From the NCBI RefSeq assembly GCF_947172395.1, contig NC_069093.1, positions 11,567,561 through 11,631,560 of the forward strand: a DNA stretch of 64,000 bases, read 5' to 3'. This document shows, in pieces, positions 42,160 to 53,157 of this stretch; the first letter of the stretch is position 1; the number at the start of each line of letters is the position of its first letter. The DNA is from Bicyclus anynana. Its lineage: Eukaryota; Arthropoda; Insecta; Lepidoptera; Nymphalidae. A model generated the notes under the pieces. It searched no databases and was not told where the DNA came from. It saw only the letters and a list, made by a program, of their open reading frames with translations. Both the position numbers and the translations under genes were made by a program.

Positions 42160-42420
42160 TTTAAATAATTCTTTACAAGTTAGCCCTGGACCACAATCTC
42201 ACCTGGAAGTGATGATGCAATCTTGGACGGTTAGCGGGCTAACTTGATAGGAGTAGGATGAAAATCCACACCCCTTTCGGTTTCAACACGACACCATACC
42301 GGAACGCTAAATCGTTTTACGTCTTTGCCGATAAGGTGGTAACTAGCCACAGCCGAAGCATGCCACCAGCCAGACTTCGTCCAACTAAGAAAACCTCAAT
42401 AGGCCCAGCCGGGCCAAAAG
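42160..42420 (-). mobile_element. SINE-B, head-truncated
   Basis: Tail TTACAAGTTAGCCCTGGACC, body, and GGCCCAGCCGGGCC where the head should begin. No B box. Confidence 0.85.
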
Positions 42421-42640
42421 TGCACAGTACAGGTCACACTAGTAGTATAACCTGTGCGCATTATCATGATATCTGGCTACCAAACATATCCATACAAACA
42501 CAGTACACACATCTTTCGAGGCAGGTGTCAAGTTAGTCCGCACGAGCTGTACGTAAATACTCACAAAGCTATTTACAGACTGTTAAGCTGACAGGGTCTC
42601 TGACACTTCTATATTGTACGTGCTTGTGTCTGAATACGCA
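42421..42640. other. Unannotated
   Basis: Nothing recognised. Confidence 0.3.
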
Positions 42641-43550
42641 ATACTACTATAGTAATACTAGAGTAGCCGACAATTTGCGTGCGTGGACCTGGAAATTGTA
42701 TAATGTATGCATTACATACGTAGAAAGACTACCTGGGTCTGTTAACCAAGTGGCACGTCGATTCTCTTTCTACGATCGCAAACGGTTCGAAAATTCAAAC
42801 TGTATAAGAATGGCATTTGCTATACATTTTGTTTTTTCGAAGTGTTTGCGATCGTAGAAAGAGAATCTCCGTATTCCTACGGGAACATCTGCATACACAC
42901 ATACTACTATAGTAATACTAGAGTAGCCGACAATTTGAGTGCTCCGTGCTTTGTAGGTTCCGGCCTTGAATGATTACTTTCAGCGCCCGCGGCCGCTTCA
43001 AAGTTGAACCTGGAAATTGTATAGTGTAAACATTACATACGTAGAATGTAACAGAACCTGGTGACCTGGGTCTGTTAGCCAAGTGACACGTTTATTCTTT
43101 CTACGATCGGAAACGCTTTAAAAATTCATAAATGTATAGGAATGACATTTGCTATACATTTTGTATTTTCAAAGAGTTTGCGACCGTAGAAAGAGAATTT
43201 CCGCATTACTACGGGAACATCTGCATATACAATACTAATACTAGAGTAGCCGAAAATTTGCGTGCTCCCCAGGATCCAACCTTGGATGATTACTTTCAGC
43301 GCCCGCGGCCGCTTCAAAGTTGAAGTTGGAAATTGTATAATGTTTAATGTTACATAGTAGAACGTAACAGAACCTGGGTCTATTAGCCCTTTATTCTCTT
43401 TCTACGATCCCAAACGCTTCAAAAATTCATAAATATGTTATCGACAGGTCACGTGATCAAGTAACCGATCAGATCTGTCAATCTCATACATTTTTTTAGT
43501 TTCGGTTAGCATTTATAGAAAGATAATCGACTTGCCTACAGGCCCTGCCC
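42641..43550. repeat. Tandem array of three fold-back units (repeat H)
   Basis: Units start near 42641, 42901 and 43229 with ACTATAGTAATACTAGAGTA or its variant. Each carries inverted arms; in unit 1, 24 nt at 42760-42783 (GATTCTCTTTCTACGATCGC...) and 42844-42867 are perfect complements. Units 2 and 3 share GATTACTTTCAGCGCCCGCG then GCCGCTTCAAAGTTGAA, absent from unit 1. Confidence 0.9.
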
Positions 43551-44089
43551 GACAAACAATGTTCCGCTATGAATAAAATATATTAAGTATAGTTCGAAGG
43601 ATTGAACCCGGACTATGATACATAAGTTACTTTTTATCCAGGACAATTCAAGTTTTTCGTGGGTTTTGTGATTAACGGAATTTTACAACAATGGAGCTCC
43701 GGGCATTTGATTGGTTGGAATTGGATAAATACGAACTATTTTCATACCTACCAAATGTACAAAAAAAATCATGATCTTTTCTCAACAATATTCAAATTTA
43801 TCTAAGCTGAAATCTGCTATAATTACAAATTAAATATATTTTTGGATGGATCAACAATATAAATACGTATATTTTTCTTCCATTGAAAGCTCCAACTGAA
43901 AGCACAGTAACAGTTCTCAGCAAAGAAAATACACAAGTTTTACGCAGAGTAATTTTCATTTTTGTATACGTATTGTTTTATATTACTAATACTTGTACAA
44001 GTTTTATGTAGGAATGTCCGCGTGGAAATCAATGTAAACTTGCAATATATTTCATCACTATTTCGTATTTTTTTTATCATTAACAAATC
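43551..44089. other. Mostly unannotated; decayed Helitron piece
   Basis: Position 43600-43715 has AGTTACTTTTTATCCAGGAC and AACGGAATTTTACAACA, resembling a decayed Helitron 3' part. No CTAG end. Confidence 0.35.
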
Positions 44090-44305
44090 TTTAAAACTCT
44101 AAAAATGAAAGACTTTCCATATACACTTTCGACCCCTATTTCACCCCTTTTATTTTTATTTTACGGTCAAAAAGTACTCTATAATTTGGTCCAAGATTCC
44201 ATTTACCATTAGACCAAAATTCATTTTGATCGGATCAGCCGTTTAGCCGTGAAAAGGTAACAGACAGACAGATAGACTTACTTTCCTTATAATATTAGTA
44301 TAGAC
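44090..44305 (-). mobile_element. Helitron-like 5' part, decayed
   Basis: AGCCGTTTAGCCGTGAAAAG, GTAACAGACAGACAGATAGA and TTATAATATTAGTATAGA, in the order seen at the 5' side of other lepidopteran Helitron copies read in reverse. Confidence 0.45.
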
Positions 44306-44804
44306 AGAAAATAATTTTCCGTCATTACTTTTTCCTGTATTACCAACGTTAGATTACTAATTAAGAAATTGATTTTTTTATTATGGACCACTTATTATCG
44401 TTGTAAGTGTTCATTTGTCGTCTTCGCAATTCCTCTGAGTATTTTTCGTTCTATTCGGATTCAGATATCGGCACTCTCGGAAAATTTATCTGAACAGTTA
44501 ATATACTAGTGAGAAGATTTATGTGTACGCTATCAAGGCGGTTTGTCGTTGACAAACATGTGGAATTCTTTTGTTTTTCTGGATCTCTGACCGTGATATT
44601 GCCTTTGGGATTCGAATGGTAAATTATTCTACATTAAACGTCTGAGAGGAGTGATTTGAAATATATGTTTATTAACAGTAAGGTTACTCTATACTTTTAT
44701 TTTCTTGCGACGTATTTTTTTTTTTATTTAACGAAGGTTCAAACTTGGCAATAGTTTCGTTTAATAATAATTCAGTTAATAATAAGTCACTTTAGGATTT
44801 TATG
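44306..44804. other. Unannotated
   Basis: Nothing recognised. Confidence 0.3.
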
Positions 44805-44906
44805 AGGTCTGGTCTGGTGGTTGGTATCGGTCGTGCCTAGTTACTAACCTACCGGCAAAGACGTACTGCCAAACAATTTTGCGTTTCGGTACGATTATCA
44901 TCAAAC
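44805..44906 (+). mobile_element. SINE-B body fragment
   Basis: AGGTCTGGTCTGGTGG ... ACCTACCGGCAAAGACGTAC ... CGTTTCGGTACGAT. No head, no tail. Confidence 0.75.
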
Positions 44907-44936
44907 ATATCTAAGACCGATCGCACATAAGTCACC

Positions 44937-45095
44937 GTACGAGGTCAATTGACCTCGTACGTTTAGCGTCTTCAAGAGGTACGAGGTTGATGGACCTCGT
45001 ACCACACCACATAAAGATCTAGTATGAGGTCAAAAAACCTCGTACCGCACCAGAGGAAAGTACAGAAAAATCAGTGCCGCAGCGAACATGTTAAC
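44937..45095. repeat. Cluster of three GAGGTC palindromes
   Basis: A 24-nt perfect palindrome at 44937-44960 (GTACGAGGTCAA/TTGACCTCGTAC), then variants at 44978-45003 and 45023-45044, then CGCAGCGAACATGTTAAC at 45078-45095, the end motif of the TTAA element at 61874-61999. Confidence 0.85.
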
Positions 45096-45256
45096 AGCGG
45101 CGAATTCCTAACGCGAATTACCAGTAGAATTGAATTACCAACAAGCTGTGTAATTGAACCTTCGTACCGATAGCACTTACCAATTAATAGTGCTAATAAA
45201 AACAATACTTGCATTATATATCTAAGGTAAACTATTAATTTTGTTGTAATTACTTA
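45096..45256. other. Unannotated
   Basis: Nothing recognised. Confidence 0.3.
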
Positions 45257-45943
45257 CTCTGGATGACCTTAGTACCATGCTCAATGACCTCAGAAGAGTT
45301 TCTCAACAGGTCAGCCTGAAAATGAACATGGCCAAAACGAAAATAATGTATAACGCTCATGTATCCCACCCAGCTGTAGTTGATAACGCTGCACTCAAAA
45401 TAGTAGACGAATACATATACCTAGGACATAATATGGTCCAGTTAGTTAGGTCCAATTTCGAGAAAGAAGTGAACCACTGAATCTAACTCAGGCAGCATTC
45501 GGAAAACTCCGCGATATATTTTCGTCCAAAATCATTTAGTGCTTGAAGACAAAAGTCTTCCAACAGTGCGTGTTGCCAGTGATAACTTATGGTTATGAGA
45601 CTTGGTCGCTAACTATGGGTCTCATAAGATGGCTCAAAGTCACACAGCGGGCGATGGAACGAGCTATGCTCGAAGTATCTCTGCACGTTCGAATCAGAAA
45701 TAAAGAGATCCGCAGAAGAATCAAATTCACCGACGTATAGTTCAAAGAGCCAATGGATACTGGGGCGACCCCGCACTAGAAAGCGGAGTGTTGGTCGATC
45801 CCTACCAGTTGGACTAACGAGTCGCAGGGATTCGCTGGATGCAGGCGGCTCAGGATCGTGATCTTTGGTAGTCTCTGCAGTCCACTGCAGGGCATAGGCA
45901 GGGCCCTGCAGTGGACGTCCATCGGCTGATATGTTGAGTTTTT
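45257..45943 (+). pseudogene. RTE-like LINE reverse transcriptase, 3' fragment
   Basis: The frame reads LDDLSTMLNDLRRVSQQVSL then KMNMAKTKIM, YIYLGH and NFEKEVNH, the thumb-side C-terminal part of an RTE-type reverse transcriptase. A second piece (45543-45740) reads KTKVFQQCVLPVITYGYETW then MGLIRWLKVTQRAMERAML. In-frame stops fall between and after them, and a deletion removes the segment before the terminal GKR..GRPP-type region. It ends with the 3' sequence GTGGACGTCCATCGGCTGAT. A local duplication of the CTGCAGTGGA motif lies at 45885-45925. The catalytic YADD region and endonuclease are absent, so this is a dead, 5'-truncated copy. Confidence 0.88.
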
Positions 45944-46427
45944 TACATAGCTTGTATGGGGATGAACTACCAAGTTTTTATGAGTAAATCTTCTCCCAGG
46001 CAGCATTGCTACCAGTCTGAAGAGTATATAGTTGCCAGTAAAACTACCAATGCTATTCCTTTTTAAGTATGGCTTAATAATACTCTTGCTTTTATACAAC
46101 TTGTAATGATTGTCAAACAAAAATATAGGAACATTTGCGATTACCCTCTGATCGAATACTACGTTATACCTACTCGTATTTATGTTGAATTTGTCAAAAA
46201 AACAGCTTTTTAATACTATGTTTAAAAGGTGTGCTAGATAGAACTCATTTTTACAACTTTGTTGTCAATTTTGTGTGACATTTATGGCTTACCTACTTTA
46301 TATTGGCTAAGAGCCCAGAATACTACTGTGTGTTGAGTGTAACTAGTACAGTAACTGAATCTCTTAGATGCTTAGCATAAAGCACAACACGCCAATACTT
46401 ATAATAAATGCTAATAGACTACAAGCC
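45944..46427. other. Unannotated
   Basis: Nothing recognised. Confidence 0.3.
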
Positions 46428-46987
46428 CTTGAACAAAAACTACATGTGAAATGAACCAACATGAATAACTCTTAGAAGGCTGTTACTATATCATAAAATA
46501 ACTCTGAGCACTATGCCATCATTTCTGAGCGGTACAGGTGAGTACGCGAGTGAAGAGTAAGGCTTGCGACCCTTATTTTTCAACTCCTGCGCTGAAAATA
46601 TGTACGCCGTTTACGGGTAAAGTATCTCTATATGTGTACAAAAGGAATTGCACAAATGCCGTACAGTAATAAATGACCTATTTTGCTTCTGCAGTTGTCG
46701 ACGAATTAACATTTGTTCTGACTTCCGGCACCACCATTTTAGTACTGCACTAGGATTTTCGACATTAATTTTTAATCATCTTTAACACTATAACAAAGCC
46801 GTACATTAATAATAAGTCGTAATTCATCATTTGTACCTAAGAAATTCCATTCACTCGCGTACTCACCACTGTACCGCTCAGAAATTACGGCATAGTGCTT
46901 AGAGTTTTTTCTGATATAGTAACAGCCTTCTAAGCGTTATTCACGTTGGTTCATTTCGCAGGTAATTTTAGTTCAAGGGCTTGTAGT
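46428..46987. mobile_element. MITE family I, copy 1 (long form)
   Basis: Terminal inverted repeats of about 140 nt, from ACTACAAGCCCTTGAACAAA to the complementary TTCAAGGGCTTGTAGT, including TTCTGAGCGGTACAG and the GAGTACGCGAGTGAA arm. Contains about 150 bp more than copy 2, with GCCGTACA at both 46658 and 46798. Confidence 0.88.
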
Positions 46988-47255
46988 CTATAGGTATAGC
47001 AGAAATAAATAAATAAAACGTTTGGTGAAACAACACTCAACACTGGCACACGGCCTACGAGTGTGGGCAATGAAGCTGCAAATGTGTTCGAAATTATACT
47101 AGAAGTAGCGATTTCAGAAGCGTATATATATTGCAAAAGGAATCTATGCCAAACCCATTAGTTTATATTGGAGTAGCATTTGTTTCTGCCAAATGCCTGG
47201 CCTTGTACATGTAAAAAGGGGAATTATAATGTATGGATACATACCAAACATGCCA
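46988..47255. other. Unannotated
   Basis: Nothing recognised. Confidence 0.3.
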
Positions 47256-47257
47256 AG

Positions 47258-47445
47258 GACACGATACTACATCGTACCGAAACGCAAAATCGCTTGGCGG
47301 TACGTCATTGCTGGTACGGTGATAACTAGCTACGGCCGAAGCCTCCTACCTGGACCTGGACCAATTAAGAAAACCGGTCCAGCCGGGGATCGAACCCTGG
47401 ATCTCCTTGTAAATCCACCGCGCAAACTACAAAGCCCGTCAAATC
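47258..47445 (-). mobile_element. SINE-B, tail-less and deleted
   Basis: GTACCGAAACGCAAAATCGC ... GCCGGGGATCGAACC (inverted B box) ... AATCCACCGCGCAAACTACA. Confidence 0.85.
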
Positions 47446-47825
47446 GCATTGCCATTATCCGTGGCCACAAAGTTTATTTATTTATTTATATATTTACAAA
47501 CTTACACTAATATTACAGGTTATCCCCAATTCACTAATGTAGCCATATACAATTTAAACTTATTTTACCTAGATACTATAACAAATAGCCCACTAGGCAG
47601 CCTATGTGGGTTCACTCAAAGTACAATGAAATAAATCTGTTGTCAGCGACGATGTTGAGAGTGCGTTCTGTTACTTAGGTCTGCGTATGAAATACATTAA
47701 ATAATGGCCGATAGTCATGATCATGCATTGATGAGAATTCGACATAAGAAGAAGAAGACAATAGTGATGATACGTAAACACACTAGCTTAGAAGATACTT
47801 AAATTTTACGACGATATTTAAACAT
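47446..47825. other. Unannotated
   Basis: A TTTA-repeat at 47474-47495; nothing else recognised. Confidence 0.3.
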
Positions 47826-48153
47826 GGATGCCGGCATCGATCGTAGATCGTTAGATGGGTCTCAAAGCGTCGCGGAATTGTCATTGGTTTCGCACATTGA
47901 GTACGTCATCACTCGTAACACGTTTCTCTTTATTCATGTTGTGGCTTGTGTTTTTACACTTCCAAAATAAACAAGCGCCATAATTATGGGATTAAAATGA
48001 AATAAACAGTAAATATTTTTCCACTCACAGCATGCGCTTCTTACGACCTAAGATAAGATGTGCGTGCAAGTTTTGGGTAATGACATAAAGTTCTGTGTTC
48101 TTTAGTATGGCGGGGCCCATCTAACGATTTATATCAATGGATGCCGGTATCTA
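47826..48153. mobile_element. MITE-like element with GGATGCCGGCATC ends
   Basis: GGATGCCGGCATCGATCGTA then GATCGTTAGATGGGTC at the left; GGCCCATCTAACGATTTATA then GGATGCCGGTATC at the right: imperfect TIRs of about 38 nt around a non-coding core. Confidence 0.65.
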
Positions 48154-48590
48154 TTCCAACTGCGAGTTTACAAATAAGTACAACCCGAACAAATCTTCGT
48201 CATAAATTATTCATCCCAAAAGCTCATTCACCGTCAATCCTTGCTTACCGAAGCCACACTCGTACGTGCAAGTATCGTGTTCGAGTTAAGCAATCTCTTT
48301 AATACACCCATTAGTTTAAAACGGTGCCGCATTTTCTCTATACGGTCTACGTGATTGAGTTTATTGAGTGAACCAGGAACGTACATGTCACATACGTAGC
48401 ATTAAACGTACCCCGGATATTACTCTTGCAAGGAAAATCGCAATATTAAATTCAACGTTAGCGTACCGTCTATGCTTTCAAATAATATACGCGATACAAA
48501 AGAAATACATTTATAGCCACAGAAAAAGAAATACAACCCTTCACGAGTTTATTTCACTTTACAAAATACAGTCAACATGAACTGAAACTC
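48154..48590. other. Unannotated
   Basis: Frame 48368-48580 shows no domain. Confidence 0.3.
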
Positions 48591-48592
48591 TT

Positions 48593-48885
48593 TTCAGAGA
48601 GACTCGTGCTCGACAGTGAGCCAAAACATGGTGAAAATCCATGTTTTGGCTCACTGTCATCAGCACGAGTCTCCTCTCAGAATGAGAGGGGTTTGGCTAA
48701 GTGTTCACCACGCTGGCCCAATGCGTACCGTTCTTCGACTTCACCGTTTGAAACACGTGATATTTAATTTCTTAAAATGCACATAACTGAAAAGTTAGAG
48801 GTGCATGCCCCGGACCGGACTCAAACCTATGCCCTCCGAAACGAAGGCAGAGGTCCTATCCACTGGGTTATCATGGCTCAATTTC
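48593..48885 (-). mobile_element. SINE-A with a fold-back of its 3' end
   Basis: Main copy is minus strand (inverted B-box-like GGACTCAAACC; CCACTGGGTTATCATGGCT head end) with a deletion in the body. Upstream, 48597-48633 (GACTCGTGCTCGACAGTGAG ... AACATGG) is an inverted copy of its own 3' end, making a palindrome centred near 48637. Confidence 0.85.
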
Positions 48886-49199
48886 TTTACAAAATGAAAA
48901 AAAAATCGGTTGTCTGTAAAGTCGTATTACTGACGATACTTGAACGTGACAACGTCATATGAAAATACTGATGGAATGGTTGCAATTTTCAAAATAATAT
49001 GTTCGTTTTTCTAAAACACTGTTTCATAATCTTCATAGACCAGAATATACTTTAATTCTTGTAAAAAAAGTTGGCAATCTTAGAGCGAGGGAACGACGCA
49101 TATGACGTCATCTTTCTTCGAGTGTGCAGCTGATTCCATCGAATTATAAGACGTTGTCACGTCAAAAAAAACTTTTTCGCTATATTTAATTCTTATTAC
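48886..49199. other. Unannotated
   Basis: Nothing recognised. Confidence 0.3.
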
Positions 49200-49214
49200 T
49201 ATAATTCCGTATCT

Positions 49215-49440
49215 TCATACATATAGACATACGTGTAATATGTAAGTAGTACCTAGTTGTTCATAAAAGCGCCAAAGATCCCTAATTATATCAAGTGAAT
49301 CTGCTATGTTATACCTAACTGCCAAGAACTTCCGTTCTCGATCTACCTCTACCTGGTCCCTAAGGTCCTTCGTAACATAGTGACCCAGATATTTGTAATG
49401 GGACACCTCGAAGCTCAAACGATTGCAAGCACGCGAAGGA
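49215..49440 (-). pseudogene. Non-LTR retrotransposon reverse transcriptase scrap
   Basis: The minus-strand frame contains YKYLGHYVTKDLRDQVEVDR and ERKFLAVRYNIADS. The pattern YLGH.VT.DL.D..D.ERE...L..R.N is found after the catalytic core in several LINE reverse transcriptases. It is too short to assign a clade, has no catalytic motif, and is flanked by unrelated AT-rich DNA. Confidence 0.7.
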
Positions 49441-49974
49441 TACTAGAGTTGTAAAGAAGTCATTTTATTTAGAATTCTGTATAATAAATTGCAGAACTGA
49501 CAAGAAATTTAACGAATAAATAAAAGTTAAAAGTCTATTTTAACTTATATTTATTTGTTATTGCAATAAAATAAATGAATATTTGAAATAATATTCAAAG
49601 CTTCTGTATAAATGTTTTAGCATGTTATTTATTTAGATATAATATTATGTACATGAGAAAAATCTGTTAATAAAGTAAAGAAGTACAGTCAATTCTGAGA
49701 GTTTCTTTTGCTAACTTTCCATACCGCCAATTTTCATATTTATGTAATGAAAAAAAATACAAACAGTAATATTTTATTTGTTACACAAAGTTTAATTAAC
49801 TGTCGGTCTATATTAAAGCAGAAATGTTGTGAAATGCCCGAATTACAAATACACAAGCGATCAACCGAAAGTCATTTCAATTCCAATATTGAGTGCGCGT
49901 GATGTGAAAACAGGCAAAAATAAAAACTGCACCGTTCGGAGGTCGTAATTGGTATTTCTTTTTATTACACCGCT
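49441..49974. other. Unannotated
   Basis: Nothing recognised. Confidence 0.3.
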
Positions 49975-49977
49975 GGT

Positions 49978-50185
49978 GGGTTATGTTTTTTGACCGTGAC
50001 CTCGTTGATCCGGTGGCTATGAGGAGTCTAATCACGAGGTTCTGCGTTCGAGTCTGGGGTCGGACTATAACATACTGAGCTGTTAATTCTTTCAATAAAT
50101 TTTCAGTAAAAATTATTAGCCATTTTTTTCTGTTCTGATGCGTCACAACACGACACGTCAGACAAATGTAAATCCGGCTTAATTC
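49978..50185 (+). mobile_element. tRNA-derived SINE-like fragment joined to a DNA-repeat end
   Basis: GACCTCGTTGATCCGGTGGC (A-box region) and GCGTTCGAGTC (B box) are spaced as in a tRNA. Position 50136-50180 is the reverse complement of 1131-1180. A functional tRNA is unlikely because the arms do not pair well. Confidence 0.5.
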
Positions 50186-50186
50186 A

Positions 50187-50246
50187 CTAACTTTGACGTA
50201 TTTATAGACAAATATTTAGTATATTTGTCAATAAATACGTCAAAGT
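50187..50246. repeat. Hairpin AACTTTGACGTATTTAT
   Basis: AACTTTGACGTATTTAT and ATAAATACGTCAAAGTT arms with inner GACAAATATTT/ATATTTGTC. Confidence 0.85.
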
Positions 50247-50261
50247 TAGTCATATAAATAA

Positions 50262-50319
50262 AAGGGGGTAAAAAGTTTATATCGATTTTTACGCGGACTA
50301 AGTCGCGGTCGTCTGCTAG
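50262..50319 (+). mobile_element. Helitron-like 3' end
   Basis: TTTTTACGCGGACTAAGTCG then CGGTCGTCTGCTAG before T. Confidence 0.65.
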
Positions 50320-50425
50320 TTGGCAATAATCGTCAAAGTAAAAAATGTAGGTTTTTTTTTTATTTTCTACAAAAAAACTCTTATTTGACTTTTCGTTCGT
50401 GCTTTATATAATATGTAATATAATA
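50320..50425. other. Unannotated
   Basis: AT-rich; nothing recognised. Confidence 0.3.
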
Positions 50426-50692
50426 TCAATGATGTTAAATACTGTTAGATGTGTTACTAGGTCATGAAAAATTAGACGCTCAAAAGAGGAAATTTCCACA
50501 TCTCAATGTAGTTGTGGTCAACAACGAATTGAATTTAAACAAATAATACCTAAATATTGTCTACAATGTTTAGGAAGTGTAAAAGCTATATATACATAAA
50601 TAAATAATGGAATTAAAGACAAAATTGTGCGCTTAGTTTTGTATTCGGATCCCTTTTTGCGGTGATTTTGTAGTGACGTATCCGATCTATAG
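50426..50692 (-). repeat. Dispersed repeat J, copy 1 (inverted)
   Basis: Reverse complement of 57167-57465: TTTTTGCGGTGATTTTGTAG, ATTAAAGACAAAATTGTGCG and CAACAACGAATTGAATTTAA blocks align. Confidence 0.85.
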
Positions 50693-50915
50693 TAAAAATT
50701 ATCATTGTATAATATAATATCTTATAACTTTTCCCTACTTGAAGAGCGTAGAGTAGTTTCTAAGTTGCGTGAAAACAAGTTTGTAAACTTAATTCCGCTT
50801 GTTCATTTAATTATTTCCCTTTCCATTTTCTCAGTCGTTAGATATTACGTTTACTTAGTAGCAAGCCGTTGGTTCCAGCAGAAAATTCTTAAATATACGG
50901 TGCTCAAATATTTTC
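50693..50915. other. Unannotated
   Basis: Nothing recognised. Confidence 0.3.
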
Positions 50916-50917
50916 AT

Positions 50918-51226
50918 CATTATCAGCCTATTTTTAGGATTCACTATAGGGTGAGGTTCCTCTTGTAGGAGAGGGGATATGGAACTTTAGGCCAATAGTC
51001 CACCACGCTGGCCCAATGCGGATTGCCAGACTTCACACTCGAAGAGAACTTTCTCAATTCTCTGGTGCACAGTTTCCTAACGATGTTTTCATTCACCGTT
51101 TGAGATACGTGATATTTAATTTCTTAAAATGTGTGCATTTTACACAACAGAAAAGTTGGAGGTGCATGTTCCTAAGCCCTCCAGAATCGGAGGCAGACGT
51201 CATATCCATTAGGCTATCACGGCTCA
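50918..51226 (-). mobile_element. SINE-A, full span with diverged B box
   Basis: TCATCATTATCAGCC 3' end, the AGACTTCACACTCG and TTTGAGATACGTGATATTTA blocks, and ATCCATTAGGCTATCACGGC head. About 14 nt around the B box are deleted. Confidence 0.88.
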
Positions 51227-51599
51227 TTTACGACTTTCGACTACGATTTTCACGACAGTTAAATATTTACAGTCATTTTATTTGTGGCGTATGTCTACAT
51301 TTTAAGGTTTAATAAAACGAGCTGAAATGAGCTCGAAAGTTGCGCTAATTACATACCTTTTGTTACAATGAACGTGTAGAGATAATTAGCAGAGAAAATT
51401 CCACATTTAAACTAACAATAAACGTTACTAATTACGGGAGTGTGCCTTATTCACAGACGATTTTTAACTTACTCAGTAATCTGAGCACAATCTCGGAGGA
51501 TTTGGCTTTGTTAATTTCCCCGAGGGTGAAATTTAACCGGATGCCTCTCACAGCCGTTTTCACTACACTATCTATCTGTAATACTCATTTATTATTTAA
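51227..51599. other. Unannotated
   Basis: Nothing recognised. Confidence 0.3.
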
Positions 51600-51962
51600 C
51601 TAGCGAACGCCCGCGACTTCATCCCTAAGACCTCTTTAATTCAGCCCTTACAGTAGTATCGCTGTAAAAATGAAGTAACTTCTCCCGTTTTCCCAACATT
51701 TCCCTTCATTGTTCTGCTCCTATTGATCGTAGCGTGATGAAAAGTATACTATAACCTGCCCAGGAGTATGAAACATAGTTGTACTAAGTTTCGTTAAAAT
51801 CCATCGAGGAGTTTCTGTTTATATAACGAACATACAGACAGACAAAAATTTTACTAATTGCATTTTTGGCATCAGTATCGATCACCCGCTGATAGTTATT
51901 TTGAAAATATATTTCATGTACAGAATTGACCTCTGTACAGATTTATCATAAATATATTCTAA
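51600..51962 (-). mobile_element. Helitron-like element, long form
   Basis: Begins CTAGCGAACGCCCGCGACTT after A. Contains ATACAGACAGACAAAAATTT then GCATTTTTGGCATCAGTATC and ends in TGTACAGATTTATCATAAAT, the stretch resembling the window start (1-82). Confidence 0.55.
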
Positions 51963-52824
51963 TATGATCTTATTTTTAATTGTCCCGGAGGGGAGTTAGA
52001 AATAGATGCGTTTTTTTTTGTAAGAAATAAATAAATAATAAAAAAGTTTTGAACAAAAATCTTTTTGTTTGTACAAAACATAGTGAACTTTAAATAATAA
52101 TTGTATACATATAATAATACATATATACTTAAACTAAATACGGGTTAGTAAAGATAAAGAAGTAACTCCTCTTCCGGTACATCCTTGCGTATTCTCGAGA
52201 AGTTCTCTAGCAGCGCCTCGGTCGGTCGGTTGTATGATGTCTATTTACTTTATGTTTACGAAATTCTCGAGTATACCCGCGAATTCGCGCGCTCCTCACG
52301 CAATGAGGTGAAATTGTCGTTGTCTTTACATTCCATTCCATTCCGTGGCAGTATTTACACTGCTGCGGAATGAAATACAATCTTTTCTTGATATTATGTT
52401 AAAGACGAATATACATAATATATAAGTACAAAGTACAGTATTTAACAAAAGTTAGGTTATACACAGAATAACAGATTATTTATAGAAATTTTACAATCCA
52501 TAATCAAAACTCTAGCAATACCACCAGTGTTCAACAATTTCTATATAGCAACTGGATGAGTCTATAGTTTGACGTCTTCATTACAGTACAGAATCCCATT
52601 GTACGAGTACATTCCATTCCTCCGAGCTTTATGCTCCGTCTACCATATTTTATTAGTTTTCCTTTATGTTCCTGTTGTATAACAGTTATTATACGAGTAG
52701 TTACTGCTATGGCTATAACCAGTTTGTGTGCCCGCGTCTTGATAAACCGTAAAGCCAGCCAGCATGTTTATTATAATACTAGCGGATGTTGGCGACTTCT
52801 TCCGCTTTGAACCTTTCGTTATAA
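51963..52824. other. Unannotated; truncated Helitron 3' end near 52782
   Basis: ACTAGCGGATGTTGGCGACT at 52778 is a minus-strand Helitron 3' end cut by the next MITE. The remainder is unrecognised. Confidence 0.4.
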
Positions 52825-53157
52825 ACTACGAGCCCTTGAACAAAAATTACCTGTGAAATGTTCCAACGTGAATAACCCTAATAAGGCTGCTAATGGACAC
52901 TACGCCGTCATTTCTGAGCGGTACAGTGGTGAGCACGCGAGTGAATGGAATTTCTCAGGCACAAATGATGAATTACGACTAATTATAATAAGCATGAAAT
53001 TCCTTTTGTACACATATACAGATACTTTACCCGAAAACGCCGTACATTTTTCTAGCGCAGGAGTCAAAATATAAGGGTCGCAAGCCTTACTCTTCACTCG
53101 CGTACTCACTACGTACGCTCAGAATTCACATGTAATTTTTGTTCAAGGGCTTGTAGT
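52825..53157. mobile_element. MITE family I, copy 2 (short form, inverted)
   Basis: ACTACGAGCCCTTGAACAAA ... TTGTTCAAGGGCTTGTAGT. Internally matches the reverse complement of 46428-46987 (AAATTCCTTTTGTACACATA; GGGTCGCAAGCCTTACTC). The right arm has a deletion. Confidence 0.88.

Noticed and set aside
42641..43550. CRISPR-like array
   Set aside because: Units are long, each internally palindromic, spacing is irregular, and the DNA is clearly eukaryotic.
48593..48680. Pre-miRNA hairpin
   Set aside because: The palindrome is made of inverted SINE-A 3' ends.
49978..50060. Second tRNA gene
   Set aside because: Same reasoning: box spacing only, poor stems, embedded in a repeat.
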